Origin: Dyadobacter diqingensis
GTDB lineage: Bacteria > Bacteroidota > Bacteroidia > Cytophagales > Spirosomataceae
Direction of reading: 5' to 3'
Assembly (NCBI RefSeq): GCF_024220585.1
Contig: NZ_JAMXKF010000004.1
Location: forward strand, 620,001-684,000
Length of the DNA: 64,000 bases
Shown: piece by piece, positions 35,203 through 44,515 of the stretch
Layout of the letters: each line of letters starts with the position of its first letter
How positions within the stretch are numbered: the first letter of the stretch is position 1
The notes under the pieces: generated by a model
Database searches by the model: none
What the model was told of the DNA's origin: nothing
The model's input: the letters and a program-made list of their open reading frames with translations, nothing else
Position numbers and translations under genes: made by a program

Positions 35203-36495
35203 TTATCCGATTACTTCTTTAAGAGATTCTTCATTGGCCTGAATAATACGGTCGATATGACTGTTTTCCAAAGCCGTTGACAGGAACATACTTTCAAACT
35301 GAGAAGGCCCCATGTAAATACCGCGATCAAGCATTGCATGGAAATATTTCCCAAACAATGGCAGGTCAGACGTTTTTGCGGATGGGAAATCCGTCACAGC
35401 CTGTTCGGTGAAAAACAACGTGTACATAGACCCAATGCTATTAATGGTATAATTCAATCCCAGTTTTTTTATCGAATTCGTAAATCCGTTAACCAGTTTA
35501 TGACCCGAAACTTCCAGTTGGGTATATACTTCCGGATGCTCGTTCAGATAATTCAGCATCGTCAGGCCGGCTGCCATCGCAATCGGATTTCCCGATAAAG
35601 TACCCGCCTGATAAACCGGGCCTAACGGAGACACCCAGTTCATAATTTCGGCCTTACCGCCATAAGCACCAACCGGCATACCGCCGCCGATGATTTTACC
35701 CAATGTTGTAAGGTCAGGTTTAATACCGAAACGCTCCTGTGCGCCGCCTTTTGAAAGACGGAAACCAGTCATTACCTCGTCAAAAATAAACACGATACCT
35801 TCTTCGTCACAAATCTTGCGCAGGCCTTCCAAAAACCCTTCGGCCGGAAGCACGCAGCCCATGTTACCCACAACCGGTTCAAGAATCAAGGCAGCAATCG
35901 CACCCTTATTGGCATCCACGAGTTTTTGAACAGCTTCCAGATCGTTATAAGGAGCCGTTAAAGTATCGTTGGCAACACCCTTTGTCACCCCCGGACTGTC
36001 AGGCGTTCCAAAAGTTACCGCCCCACTTCCGGCGGCGATCAGAAAACTATCGCCATGTCCGTGATAACATCCTTCAAATTTGATGATCTTATCTCGTCCG
36101 GTAAATCCACGTGCCACACGAATTGCCGACATGGTAGCTTCCGTTCCGGAATTTACCATGCGTACCTTTTCAATGGAAGGCACCATGGATACGATCAGCT
36201 CGGCAATTTCCACCTCTCTCCTAGTAGGCGCACCAAAAGAAAAAGAGTGCTGAATGGCATCAGAAACGGCCTTTTGGATCAGCTCATGTCCATGACCTAA
36301 AATCATCGGCCCCCATGAGTTGATTAACTCTATATACTCATTGTCATCTTCATCATAAACGTACGGTCCCTTGGCAGACTTGATAAAAACAGGAGAACCT
36401 CCTACTGCACGAAACGCACGAACGGGTGAATTCACACCACCCGGAATAAAACCTTGCGCCTTTTCAAATAAGGCCTGACTCGTTGAAATATTCAT
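35203..36495 (-). CDS. hemL: Glutamate-1-semialdehyde 2,1-aminomutase
   Basis: About 430 aa, the standard length. PLP enzyme that makes 5-aminolevulinate for tetrapyrroles by the C5 pathway. Motifs: PGGVNSPVRAFRAVGG, NSWGPMILGHGH, VNSGTEATMSAIRVARG, GCYHGHGDSFL, FDEVMTGFRLSKGGAQ and the PLP lysine in TTLGKIIGGGMPVGAYGG. The frame is open to 36531, but those residues overlap the upstream gene's end; the ATG at 36495 (MNISTSQALFEKA) is the natural start, 7 bp after the preceding stop. In an operon with the TPR/periplasmic-binding protein and a glycosyltransferase. Confidence 0.95.
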   Translation of the reverse strand: MNISTSQALFEKAQGFIPGGVNSPVRAFRAVGGSPVFIKSAKGPYVYDEDDNEYIELINSWGPMILGHGHELIQKAVSDAIQHSFSFGAPTRREVEIAELIVSMVPSIEKVRMVNSGTEATMSAIRVARGFTGRDKIIKFEGCYHGHGDSFLIAAGSGAVTFGTPDSPGVTKGVANDTLTAPYNDLEAVQKLVDANKGAIAALILEPVVGNMGCVLPAEGFLEGLRKICDEEGIVFIFDEVMTGFRLSKGGAQERFGIKPDLTTLGKIIGGGMPVGAYGGKAEIMNWVSPLGPVYQAGTLSGNPIAMAAGLTMLNYLNEHPEVYTQLEVSGHKLVNGFTNSIKKLGLNYTINSIGSMYTLFFTEQAVTDFPSAKTSDLPLFGKYFHAMLDRGIYMGPSQFESMFLSTALENSHIDRIIQANEESLKEVIG

Positions 36496-36502
36496 ATTTA
36501 AA

Positions 36503-38212
36503 TTATCTAACCGGCACCCATTTGGTACCACTATACTTTAATAAAGGTGAGATCTGGTTTTCACGTGACTTCGTAAAATCAAAACCTGAAAGGAGGTAAT
36601 CATCGTCATACTTTCTCATTTCCAATCCTTTTTTCAGGCCGTCCTTGTATTTGGAAAGCATACGTCCGAAAAACAATAACTGGTCGTAACCCTGATAAGA
36701 ATATGACGACGGGAATGTATTGGTCTGCGTCCAGTACGCTTTTTGAAATTCACGTACTTTTTCTTTTTCCCGGTCTACATAATCAGTTTCAATCAGATAT
36801 AACCTCGAACCATATTTGCCCAAACGCGACTGCTGCAAATTGAAGCTCGCAGAATTCGCAACGACCGGAACAGTTGTTAAGGTTCGTGCATTTAAAACTT
36901 CGATCAGAGCTGAGCCCGCGTTGCCATCAGAAGCAAAAAGTGCCACATGAGAAGGTTTTACGGTTGCAAATGAGGAAACCTTTCCTTCAAGCCACTCGCG
37001 CTCCGAAATGATTTTCAACATTTCTATCACTTTACCGCCACGTGCTTTAACCTCATTAGCATAAGCAAAAGCCATCACCGAATCTTTCGCATTGTTTCCA
37101 TAATAAATGGCAACAGAAGGTCCGGGAGCGACAGTCCGCATCCATTCAGCAGCTTTCTGAACCTGAAAAGGAATGGACGGGTGTGCCAAAAACATATTGT
37201 TACCGTGGGTAAGCAGGTTCGCGTCCGTCGACAGTGGGTTTAGCATAAACATATCCGCCCCGGCCACATACCTGGCGGCCACATCGAAAGTGCCGGGATA
37301 AAGGGGCCCAATAACTAGATCAGACTGCTGAAAATCGGCATTACCTGCAATTGCCTTCATCGACTTATCGTCATTGCTAACGTCATAAGCCCAAAGGTTA
37401 ACCTTCACCCCTTCTGTTTCCAACTGCTGTTTTGCCTGAACAAGCCCCAGATAATAATCATAAGCAAACTGATTTGAACGTCTTTTAGAAGAACTGAATT
37501 CATCCAGACGAAACGGCAACATCACCGAAACGTTCAGATACCCCTTTTCCCATTGGTTGGCTCTTTTCGGAATACTTTTTTGCGGCCCATCTGCGGTGGT
37601 AGAATTTTTCTCCTTGCTGCTCACCTTAAATTGTGCGATCAGCTGATCGGCCTGCATGTCATCCGTTTTCGTTGATGTGGGCGAACGCTCAATAAACTGG
37701 ATCAGCTCGATAGCGATATCACGGTCGTCCGGAAATTGCTTCTGGATTTCTTTCAGTTTGGCAAGATCTGTTATCTCGCCAAAATAATGCTGTTTTAGTC
37801 CCTGTATATCTTTGTTGTAGGACGAGTCCTTAATACGCTGTAAAAAGCCAAGCCCTTCCTTATATTGCTCGGTTGCCAGATGATCCGCTCCAAGCAAATA
37901 ATAGGCATCATTGATTTTATTCCAGGCAGGATATCTGCTCACGAGCTGAAGAAGCATCTGCTTGCTTTCCCTGTATCTTTTCAGATTATAGGTCGCCAAT
38001 CCATAATAATAATGTGCATATGCTGAATATGGAGCCTGCACACTTGCGTTGGTCAGCGGCGCAAGTTTCTCTAAGGCAACATTATATCTTCCCTGTTTGA
38101 TGTCAGAAACAGCTGCTTTGTATTTGGTTTCATTTTGTGCAGGAGATTGAGCAAAAGATAAATTGTTCAGACCCAGACAAATGAGTATTATCAAAATAAC
38201 GGAAAATCTCAT
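36503..38212 (-). CDS. Exported TPR plus type 1 periplasmic-binding-fold protein
   Basis: 569 aa. Signal peptide (MRFSVILIILICLGLNNLSFAQ), N-terminal tetratricopeptide-like helices (~25-175: YSAYAHYYYGLATYNLKRY, NDAYYLLGADHLATEQY), then a Peripla_BP_6/LivJ-like domain (~225-569: VSVMLPFRLDE, DLVIGPLYPGTFDVAARY, VAIYYGNNAKDSVMAFAYANE, YQGYDQLLFFG). No ABC permease or ATPase is adjacent. The TPR-binding domain fusion is reminiscent of LpoA, the outer-membrane activator of peptidoglycan synthases, which has the same architecture; that parallel is inference. Upstream of hemL on the same strand. Confidence 0.8.
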   Translation of the reverse strand: MRFSVILIILICLGLNNLSFAQSPAQNETKYKAAVSDIKQGRYNVALEKLAPLTNASVQAPYSAYAHYYYGLATYNLKRYRESKQMLLQLVSRYPAWNKINDAYYLLGADHLATEQYKEGLGFLQRIKDSSYNKDIQGLKQHYFGEITDLAKLKEIQKQFPDDRDIAIELIQFIERSPTSTKTDDMQADQLIAQFKVSSKEKNSTTADGPQKSIPKRANQWEKGYLNVSVMLPFRLDEFSSSKRRSNQFAYDYYLGLVQAKQQLETEGVKVNLWAYDVSNDDKSMKAIAGNADFQQSDLVIGPLYPGTFDVAARYVAGADMFMLNPLSTDANLLTHGNNMFLAHPSIPFQVQKAAEWMRTVAPGPSVAIYYGNNAKDSVMAFAYANEVKARGGKVIEMLKIISEREWLEGKVSSFATVKPSHVALFASDGNAGSALIEVLNARTLTTVPVVANSASFNLQQSRLGKYGSRLYLIETDYVDREKEKVREFQKAYWTQTNTFPSSYSYQGYDQLLFFGRMLSKYKDGLKKGLEMRKYDDDYLLSGFDFTKSRENQISPLLKYSGTKWVPVR

Positions 38213-38278
38213 TGGCTTTTCAGTCAGGTTAAATTTGGTGGTACAAATTACGAAAACCGTTTAAAGGGAAAAAGAAAC

Positions 38279-38308
38279 GGGCAATGTTTCCATTCCGAAA
38301 CATTGCCC
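38279..38308 (-). terminator. Intrinsic terminator after yidC
   Basis: GGGCAATGTTTC (38279-38290), loop CATTCC, GAAACATTGCCC (38297-38308): 12 bp perfect, T-rich on the minus strand after the stem. Confidence 0.85.
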
Positions 38309-38333
38309 TTCCTCAATTAATAAAATACCTCTA

Positions 38334-40157
38334 TTACTTACGTTTCGTGCGTTTTTCTAAGTCAGCCTGTTTCTTCTTGGCTTCATCAGCTGCCTGCAGC
38401 GATTTCTCCAGATACTTTTGGAACTTGGTTTGTTTCTTTTCGCCAGATGCGTTTTTCTTGCGGTTTTCTTCAAGAATATTTCTGATCTTATCTTCGTTCA
38501 CAAACTTTTTGATCAATAACTGCTGACCGATCGTCACAACGTTGGATACAAAATAGTAGAACGTCAAACCTGCCGGGAACGAGTTAAGAACAAACATGAA
38601 CATCAATGGCATGATGTAGCTCAACATTTTCATGTTAACCGGGCCAGGCTGTGTAGGCGTGATCTGGTTGTTATAGTAAGCATATCCGATACTTGAAATC
38701 GTCATCATGATCGTAAACAAACTTACGTGGTTGCCATAAAACGGCAGTGAAACCGGAAGTTTGATAAATGAATCGTATGTCGATAAGTCGTTCGCCCAAA
38801 GGAATGTTTGCTGCCTTAGCTCAATCAGGTTCGGGAACAAAAAGAATAACGAGAACAAAATCGGCATCGTAGCCAGCACGGGTATACAGCCACTTAACGG
38901 ACTCACCCCAACTTCCTGATACAATTTCATTTGATCCTGCTGCTGTTTCGCCATGTCGTCAGGATTACGTGCTTTAAGCTCTTCAAGCTCAGGAGCAAGC
39001 AATTTCATCTTCGCCATGCTGATGTAGGATTTGTAAGTCAGCGGCGTTAACAGCGTTTTTACAAACAATACAAGACAGATAATCAACAGACCGTAGTTTG
39101 AGATAAATCCTTCCAGGAAGTTGAACAACGGTACCAGGAAGAATTTGTTGATCGGCTTTAAGAAAGCATATCCAAGATAAACGTTCTCTTCAAAGTTTTC
39201 CGCCTGAATTTTCTGAACGATATGGTAATCGTTTGGTCCGATATAAAACTTGAAATTAGCTTCATTTTTCTGAACGGCTGACATTGGGATCGATGCTGCC
39301 ACATTCGCAGTTTTTACAATCGTCGTGTCATTGATGTTAACGTCAGCTTTTACATCAACATCCGTGAATGGATGTTTTTCGGAGATTAAGCCCGCAAGGA
39401 AATACTTGTGCTTAATCGTGAACCATTTAACAGGCTCTTCCGCTTTTGCAGCTTCGTTAGCCGTTGGGCTTTGTGTAAGACTGTGAAGTCCGTCTGTATA
39501 ATAATTGACAGTGATCGCCTTACGGTTCTCTGTCATATCATTTTCAAGCTTCAAAAGATCGTTTTTCCAGTCAAGTCTGATCGACTTATCTCCTGCAACC
39601 AGACTGTTGGATTTAATTCCATAGTCAATCACATAACCCGATCCGTGCACCACATAAGTTTGCTCAACAAACTGGTTTTTACCCAAATCAGCACGGTAAG
39701 TGATAATTGCCGAATCTTTCGCAGCAAGCGTTTGTCCTGTTGCAGATGTGGTAAAATATTGATTGGCTAAATTAATATTACCCGTTTGTGTAGGGAAATC
39801 AATTTGAAATTTATTGTGATTTTCAACAATCAGATAAAGCGGTTTCTTATCAAAAGTTTTGTATTTTTTCAACATCACTTCTTTCAGGATACCACCCTTA
39901 TTGGTAAAAACAATACGGGAATCAGTTGTTTCAATAACCAGATCCTGAGGGGTAATTTTAACAGCAGTGGAATCTCCATTGGCCGAAATTGCCTGAGCGG
40001 AATCCGCTATTGTTTCTGCTTGTGCTTTGGCAGCCGTGGCTGAGTTCGTACTAACTTGTGCTACCGGCGCAGGTTCAACTGGCTTTGGAACCAGAAACTG
40101 ATAGCCTACCAGCATTAGCATTATAAGTACTAAGCCGATTACAAAATTTTTATCCAT
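38334..40157 (-). CDS. yidC: Membrane protein insertase YidC
   Basis: 607 aa. N-terminal membrane anchor (FVIGLVLIMLMLVGYQFLV), a large periplasmic beta domain (~55-345, ESRIVFTNKGGILKEVMLKKY), then the conserved five-helix insertase core (~360-560: NYGLLIICLVLFVKTLLTPLTYKSY, LSGCIPVLATMPILFSLFF, YIMPLMFMFVLNSFPAGLTFYY). The lysine-rich C-terminal tail (QKYLEKSLQAADEAKKKQADLEKRTKRK) binds ribosomes in homologues. Inserts membrane proteins with or without SecYEG. It lies 96 bp after pyrG, the usual Bacteroidota order. Confidence 0.96.
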   Translation of the reverse strand: MDKNFVIGLVLIMLMLVGYQFLVPKPVEPAPVAQVSTNSATAAKAQAETIADSAQAISANGDSTAVKITPQDLVIETTDSRIVFTNKGGILKEVMLKKYKTFDKKPLYLIVENHNKFQIDFPTQTGNINLANQYFTTSATGQTLAAKDSAIITYRADLGKNQFVEQTYVVHGSGYVIDYGIKSNSLVAGDKSIRLDWKNDLLKLENDMTENRKAITVNYYTDGLHSLTQSPTANEAAKAEEPVKWFTIKHKYFLAGLISEKHPFTDVDVKADVNINDTTIVKTANVAASIPMSAVQKNEANFKFYIGPNDYHIVQKIQAENFEENVYLGYAFLKPINKFFLVPLFNFLEGFISNYGLLIICLVLFVKTLLTPLTYKSYISMAKMKLLAPELEELKARNPDDMAKQQQDQMKLYQEVGVSPLSGCIPVLATMPILFSLFFLFPNLIELRQQTFLWANDLSTYDSFIKLPVSLPFYGNHVSLFTIMMTISSIGYAYYNNQITPTQPGPVNMKMLSYIMPLMFMFVLNSFPAGLTFYYFVSNVVTIGQQLLIKKFVNEDKIRNILEENRKKNASGEKKQTKFQKYLEKSLQAADEAKKKQADLEKRTKRK

Positions 40158-40253
40158 TCTTAACTTAAAATTATTGAGATATTAACCCCATCGGGAGGGC
40201 AAATGTAATAAGTTTTTCCTGATTGGCTTCCCTGATTGCAGGAATAGATCAAA

Positions 40254-41900
40254 TCATGACACAACCGAACGCTTTTCCAGAGAATAGGTCAACGCCGCTT
40301 TTACGAAATTGACAAACAATGGATGTGGGTTCATGACAGTACTTTTTAATTCAGGGTGAAATTGTACTCCGACATAAAACGGATGCCCAGGAAGTTCAAC
40401 CATTTCAACAAGGTTATTGTCCGGGTTGATGCCTGTTGCCAGAAGACCTTTTTCTTCGAAATCCTTCAAATACTTGTTATTGAACTCATAACGGTGACGG
40501 TGACGCTCCTTGATGTTCAGTTTTCCGTAGATACGGTTCGCAAGAGAATCTTTTTTCAAGCGGCAAGGATATGCTCCCAAACGCATGGTACCTCCTTTAT
40601 TTGAAACATCTTTCTGATCTTCCATCAAGTGAATTACCGGAAACTCCGTAGCAGCATCCATCTCAACAGAGTGCGCACCTTCCAGTCCAACGACATTACG
40701 TGCATACTCGATAACGGCCATTTGCATACCCAGACAAATTCCGAAGAATGGAATTCCATTTTCACGAACGTACTGGATTGCTTCAATTTTACCGTCAATT
40801 CCTCTTTCTCCAAAACCCGGCGCAACCAAAACACCGTCCAGACCGGAAAGTTTTTCAATTACATTTTCAGGTGTCAGACTTTCAGAATGGATCCATTCGA
40901 TGGTTACCTTACACTCGTTTGCAGAACCGGCGTGAATAAATGACTCAACGATCGATTTGTAAGCATCATGTAATTCCACATACTTTCCAACCAAACCGAT
41001 TTTAATGGCATCGATAGGATTTTTAAGTCTCGAAAGGAATGTTTTCCAGGCTTCAAGATCCACGTCCTTATCATTGTAGATGTCAAGCATATACAACGCA
41101 CGCTGATCCAGTCTTTCCTTTAGCATTAACAAAGGCACAGCGTAAATAGTGTCTGCATCCATCGCTTCGATCACCGAATTGATCTGTACGTTACAGAACA
41201 AGGCAATTTTTTTACGAAGATCTGTTGGCAAAGGATGTTCGGTACGACAAACCAGAATATCCGGCTGAATACCCGACTCCTGCAACATTCTTACCGAGTG
41301 CTGAGTTGGCTTGGTTTTTAATTCTCCTGCCGAATTCAAATAAGGAATAAGCGTCAGGTGAATAATTAAGGTATCGTTATGCCCCAGTTCAAATTTGATC
41401 TGACGCACCGCTTCCAGGAATGGAAGAGACTCGATATCCCCAACACAACCACCAATTTCAGTGATCACGATATCATAATCGCCGCTCTGTCCCAACAGAA
41501 GCATGTTTCTTTTCAACTCATCGGTAATGTGCGGAACTACCTGAACAGTTTTACCAAGGAAATCACCGCGTCTTTCGGCAGAGATTACATTATGATAAAT
41601 CCTTCCGGTTGTAACATTGTTTGCCTGAGAAGTGCGAACGTTCAAAAAACGCTCGTAATGACCTAAATCCAAATCCGTTTCAGCACCATCGTCCGTTACG
41701 TAGCATTCGCCATGCTCGTAAGGATTCATAGTCCCCGGATCAATATTAATATATGGATCAAATTTTTGGATTGTAACTGAAAGCCCTCTGGCTTGCAGCA
41801 ATTTAGCAAGAGATGAAGCTATTATCCCTTTACCTAATGAAGATGTAACACCGCCCGTAACGAAAATGTACTTAGCGGTCTTTCGTGCTTTGGAAGCCAT
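40254..41900 (-). CDS. pyrG: CTP synthase
   Basis: About 548 aa. Amidates UTP to CTP with glutamine. Synthetase domain: KYIFVTGGVTSSLGKGIIASSL, DPYINIDPGTMNPYEHGECYV, GRIYHNVISAERRGDFLG, ITEIGGCVGDIES. The C-terminal class I glutamine amidotransferase domain has the nucleophile in FFGICLGMQ and the His-Glu pair in GVQFHPELKS. The frame extends upstream to 41966, but the ATG at 41900 (MASKARKTAKYIFVTGG) starts exactly where family members do. Co-directional with yidC. Confidence 0.96.
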   Translation of the reverse strand: MASKARKTAKYIFVTGGVTSSLGKGIIASSLAKLLQARGLSVTIQKFDPYINIDPGTMNPYEHGECYVTDDGAETDLDLGHYERFLNVRTSQANNVTTGRIYHNVISAERRGDFLGKTVQVVPHITDELKRNMLLLGQSGDYDIVITEIGGCVGDIESLPFLEAVRQIKFELGHNDTLIIHLTLIPYLNSAGELKTKPTQHSVRMLQESGIQPDILVCRTEHPLPTDLRKKIALFCNVQINSVIEAMDADTIYAVPLLMLKERLDQRALYMLDIYNDKDVDLEAWKTFLSRLKNPIDAIKIGLVGKYVELHDAYKSIVESFIHAGSANECKVTIEWIHSESLTPENVIEKLSGLDGVLVAPGFGERGIDGKIEAIQYVRENGIPFFGICLGMQMAVIEYARNVVGLEGAHSVEMDAATEFPVIHLMEDQKDVSNKGGTMRLGAYPCRLKKDSLANRIYGKLNIKERHRHRYEFNNKYLKDFEEKGLLATGINPDNNLVEMVELPGHPFYVGVQFHPELKSTVMNPHPLFVNFVKAALTYSLEKRSVVS

Positions 41901-42193
41901 AAGACTTTGCTTTTTTTCTATGATTACGGGATACAAAAGTACAGCAAAAAAGGCAGAATTTAACATCTATGCCTTGAATTATTTCTATCGCTTTCCGTAA
42001 GAGATTGTAAGTCTATACGATTAACTAGTAAAAAAATATTATTTGAACATTTCCGCGAATGCGTTTAACCGCATAAATAACCCACAAAATACAATTTTTT
42101 GAATGACCTCAACCATTTTACAAATGCTAAAAATGGATTAAAATCACTATTTTAGCAACTCGCTAAACCATATCTTAACCAAAATTTAATTTT

Positions 42194-42286
42194 ATGAAAA
42201 CTCAGAAAACAAGTAAAACCGAAAATCCGGAACGCTTAGCTCAGGCAAAATTCAGTCAGTTTAATCTGTTTCAAATTTCGTTATGA
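42194..42286 (+). CDS. 30-codon upstream ORF coupled to the PIG-L deacetylase gene
   Basis: ATG at 42194 opens a frame of 30 residues (MKTQKTSKTENPERLAQAKF then SQFNLFQISL) whose TGA (42284-42286) overlaps the ATG of the next gene as ATGA. The frame is AT-rich at its start, polar and basic in the first half and hydrophobic at the end. It is too short for most gene finders. It may be a translational coupler, a regulatory leader peptide or a small secreted peptide; none can be chosen from the sequence. Confidence 0.5.
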   Translation: MKTQKTSKTENPERLAQAKFSQFNLFQISL

Positions 42287-43176
42287 AAAGATACATTTTA
42301 CTGATCGCCGCCATTTGTCTTTTCAATGGCGCAGAAGCGCAAACTGCAAAAACCCAACCATCCTCCCCTATACGCGTGATCGTTTTCGGTGCCCACCCCG
42401 ACGATTGTGACCTGGGTGCCGGCGGCATTGCCACCATTTATTCTTCCATGGGTCATAAAGTTAAGTTCGTTTCGCTCACGAACGGTGACAAAGGCCATCA
42501 GGATATCGGAGGCGGTGAATTATCCAACCGCCGCCTGAAAGAGGCCAAAGAAGCAGGCAAACGTTTTGGCATCGAATACGATGTGCTTGATAACCATGAC
42601 GGAGAGCTTCTGCCGACTCTGGAAAACAGGTTGTCGGTCATTCGTCTGATCCGGGAGTGGAATGCTGATATTGTGATTGCTCCGCGCACCAATGATTATC
42701 ACCCCGATCACCGCACTACCGGCGTAATTGTGCAGGATGCGGCATATCTAGTGATTGTCCCCAATATTTTAAGCAGTGTGCCTCCACTGACAAAAAATCC
42801 GCTGTTCCTTTATTTCAGAGACCGGTTTCAGCGCCCGAATCCATTCCGCCCCGACATTGCAATCGACATTACGGCTAATTTGGCAAAGAAAGTAAATGGC
42901 CTTGACGCGCACGTTTCGCAATTCTACGAATGGCTCCCCTGGACAAACCAGGACCTGGAAAACGTTCCAAAAGATACAGAGGCGCGAAAAAAATGGCTTT
43001 TAGCAGCTATGGAAAAAAGATCAGCCGTAACACCGGAGATAAGGGTATCACTGGATAAATGGTATGGCAAAGAGAAAGCGGAACAGGTGAAGCAGGTAGA
43101 AGTTTTCGAGATCTGTGAGTATGGAAAACAGCCTTCCAATGAAGAAGTAAAACGGTTATTTCCGATGATCCCTTAG
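42283..43176 (+). CDS. Exported PIG-L/LmbE-family deacetylase
   Basis: 297 aa. Signal peptide MKRYILLIAAICLFNGAEAQ. PIG-L zinc-hydrolase domain: VFGAHPDDCDLGAGG (zinc-binding His and Asp at ~36-40), LTNGDKGHQDIGG, and the third zinc-site motif DYHPDHRTTG. Members remove acetyl groups from N-acetylglucosamine-type sugars or metabolites. The exported form suggests action on cell-surface glycans or imported sugars (inference). Its start overlaps a 30-codon ORF. Followed by a strong terminator. Confidence 0.9.
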   Translation: MKRYILLIAAICLFNGAEAQTAKTQPSSPIRVIVFGAHPDDCDLGAGGIATIYSSMGHKVKFVSLTNGDKGHQDIGGGELSNRRLKEAKEAGKRFGIEYDVLDNHDGELLPTLENRLSVIRLIREWNADIVIAPRTNDYHPDHRTTGVIVQDAAYLVIVPNILSSVPPLTKNPLFLYFRDRFQRPNPFRPDIAIDITANLAKKVNGLDAHVSQFYEWLPWTNQDLENVPKDTEARKKWLLAAMEKRSAVTPEIRVSLDKWYGKEKAEQVKQVEVFEICEYGKQPSNEEVKRLFPMIP

Positions 43177-43178
43177 GG

Positions 43179-43225
43179 AAAAACTGACCTTACAGATGCG
43201 GATAACACCTGTAAGGTCAGTTTTT
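43179..43225. terminator. Strong bidirectional intrinsic terminator
   Basis: A 17-bp perfect stem AAAAACTGACCTTACAG (43179-43195) with its complement at 43209-43225, loop 13 nt, between convergent genes. Confidence 0.9.
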
Positions 43226-43226
43226 A

Positions 43227-44396
43227 CTATGATAAACGATCTTTGAAACTTTCGTAACCGTAAGAGCGGATCAGGCGGAAAGTCTGGTCCTTTTGCCAGA
43301 TACCAATGGAAGGAAGGTTAACACCGTTAAAAGTGGTTGTTTTTACCATGGTATAATGGATCATATCTTCAAAAATGATCTGATCGCCGATTTCCAGCGG
43401 TTTATCAAAAGAATAATCTCCGATAAAGTCACCAGCCAGACAGGTCATTCCGCCCATTCTGTACGTTGGTTTTCCGGATTGTGCTTCGTGATAAGCACCA
43501 CGGATGACCGGCTTATATGGCATTTCCAATGTATCAGGCATGTGCGCAGCAAAAGAAGTATCCAGAATGGCAACATCAATTCCCTGACTGTCCATCACAT
43601 CCAAAACCGTCGTCACAAGTTCTCCGGTTCTCCACGCAATAGCCGAACCCGGTTCCAGGATCACATCAATATTATACTTCTCACGAATCTTCTGAACAAG
43701 GCCAATCAGTTTGTCAATATCATAACCTTCCCGGGTCATCAAGTGACCACCGCCCATGTTAAGCCATTTGGCCTGATGCAAAAGATCTGCAAAACGTGAT
43801 TCCAATGCTTCAAGTGTTCTTTCAAGCGTAGACGAATCATTTTCACAAAGTGAGTGAAAATGGATACCATCAATTCCTTCCGGCAACGTATCAGGCAGCT
43901 TGTCACGCGTTACACCCAAACGTGAGCCCGGCACACAGGGATTGTACATATCCGTCTCCACTTCCGAATACTGCGGATTGACCCGGATACCACAAGACAA
44001 AACATGATTCGGATTCGCAGCTTTGAAATCCTCAACCCGTGATTTGAAACGCTCCCACTGACTGAAAGAGTTAAAAGTGATATGACTGCTACGCTCCATG
44101 ATCTCCGTAAACTCCTGGTCCAGATAAGCAGGCATGTAGGTGTGGGCCTGATAACCCATAAAATCGTTGATCAGTTTCACCTCATTCAGCGAACTCGCGG
44201 TAGCTCCGCTCAGATACTCCTTTACGATTGGAAAAGCACTGTACATCGAGAAACCTTTCAGCGCAAGAATGATCGTGCAACCAGCGGATTTCTGAACGTG
44301 ATCTATTAAGGTAAGATTTTTACGAAGCAGTTCTTCCTCCAAAACAAAACAGGGAGACGGGATATTAGTGTAATCAATTGGCATTTTTATATACAA
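43227..44396 (-). CDS. nspC: Carboxynorspermidine decarboxylase
   Basis: 389 aa fold-type III PLP decarboxylase (alanine-racemase-like barrel) that makes spermidine or norspermidine from the carboxy precursor. Seen: PSPCFVLEEELLRKN, the PLP lysine at ~47 in TIILALKGFSMYS, GIRVNPQYSEVETDMYNPC, HFHSLCENDS (His/Cys), LNMGGGHLMT, VILEPGSAIAWRTGE and GGMTCLAGDFIGDY (active-site Cys and Asp). The start may be at 44396 or Met5 (44384). The partner carboxy(nor)spermidine dehydrogenase is not in this window. Confidence 0.93.
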   Translation of the reverse strand: MYIKMPIDYTNIPSPCFVLEEELLRKNLTLIDHVQKSAGCTIILALKGFSMYSAFPIVKEYLSGATASSLNEVKLINDFMGYQAHTYMPAYLDQEFTEIMERSSHITFNSFSQWERFKSRVEDFKAANPNHVLSCGIRVNPQYSEVETDMYNPCVPGSRLGVTRDKLPDTLPEGIDGIHFHSLCENDSSTLERTLEALESRFADLLHQAKWLNMGGGHLMTREGYDIDKLIGLVQKIREKYNIDVILEPGSAIAWRTGELVTTVLDVMDSQGIDVAILDTSFAAHMPDTLEMPYKPVIRGAYHEAQSGKPTYRMGGMTCLAGDFIGDYSFDKPLEIGDQIIFEDMIHYTMVKTTTFNGVNLPSIGIWQKDQTFRLIRSYGYESFKDRLS

Positions 44397-44434
44397 ATGA
44401 ACGATGAATCAATGAGCTAAAAGCAATGTTTTTT

Positions 44435-44442
44435 TACATTTG
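44435..44442 (+). promoter_or_regulatory. Predicted -7 promoter element
   Basis: TACATTTG, exact to TAnnTTTG and followed by C as in many Bacteroidota promoters, 74 bp before the exonuclease start. No clear -33 partner. Confidence 0.45.
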
Positions 44443-44515
44443 CACACAAAAGTAAAAGATTGAATTGCGAAAAACGCATTTTACAATTTTCATTTCAAAT
44501 TAATAATACTGAACT

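Noticed and set aside
41901..41966. N-terminal extension of CTP synthase
   Set aside because: The family start falls at 41900, and the extension is hydrophobic and non-homologous.
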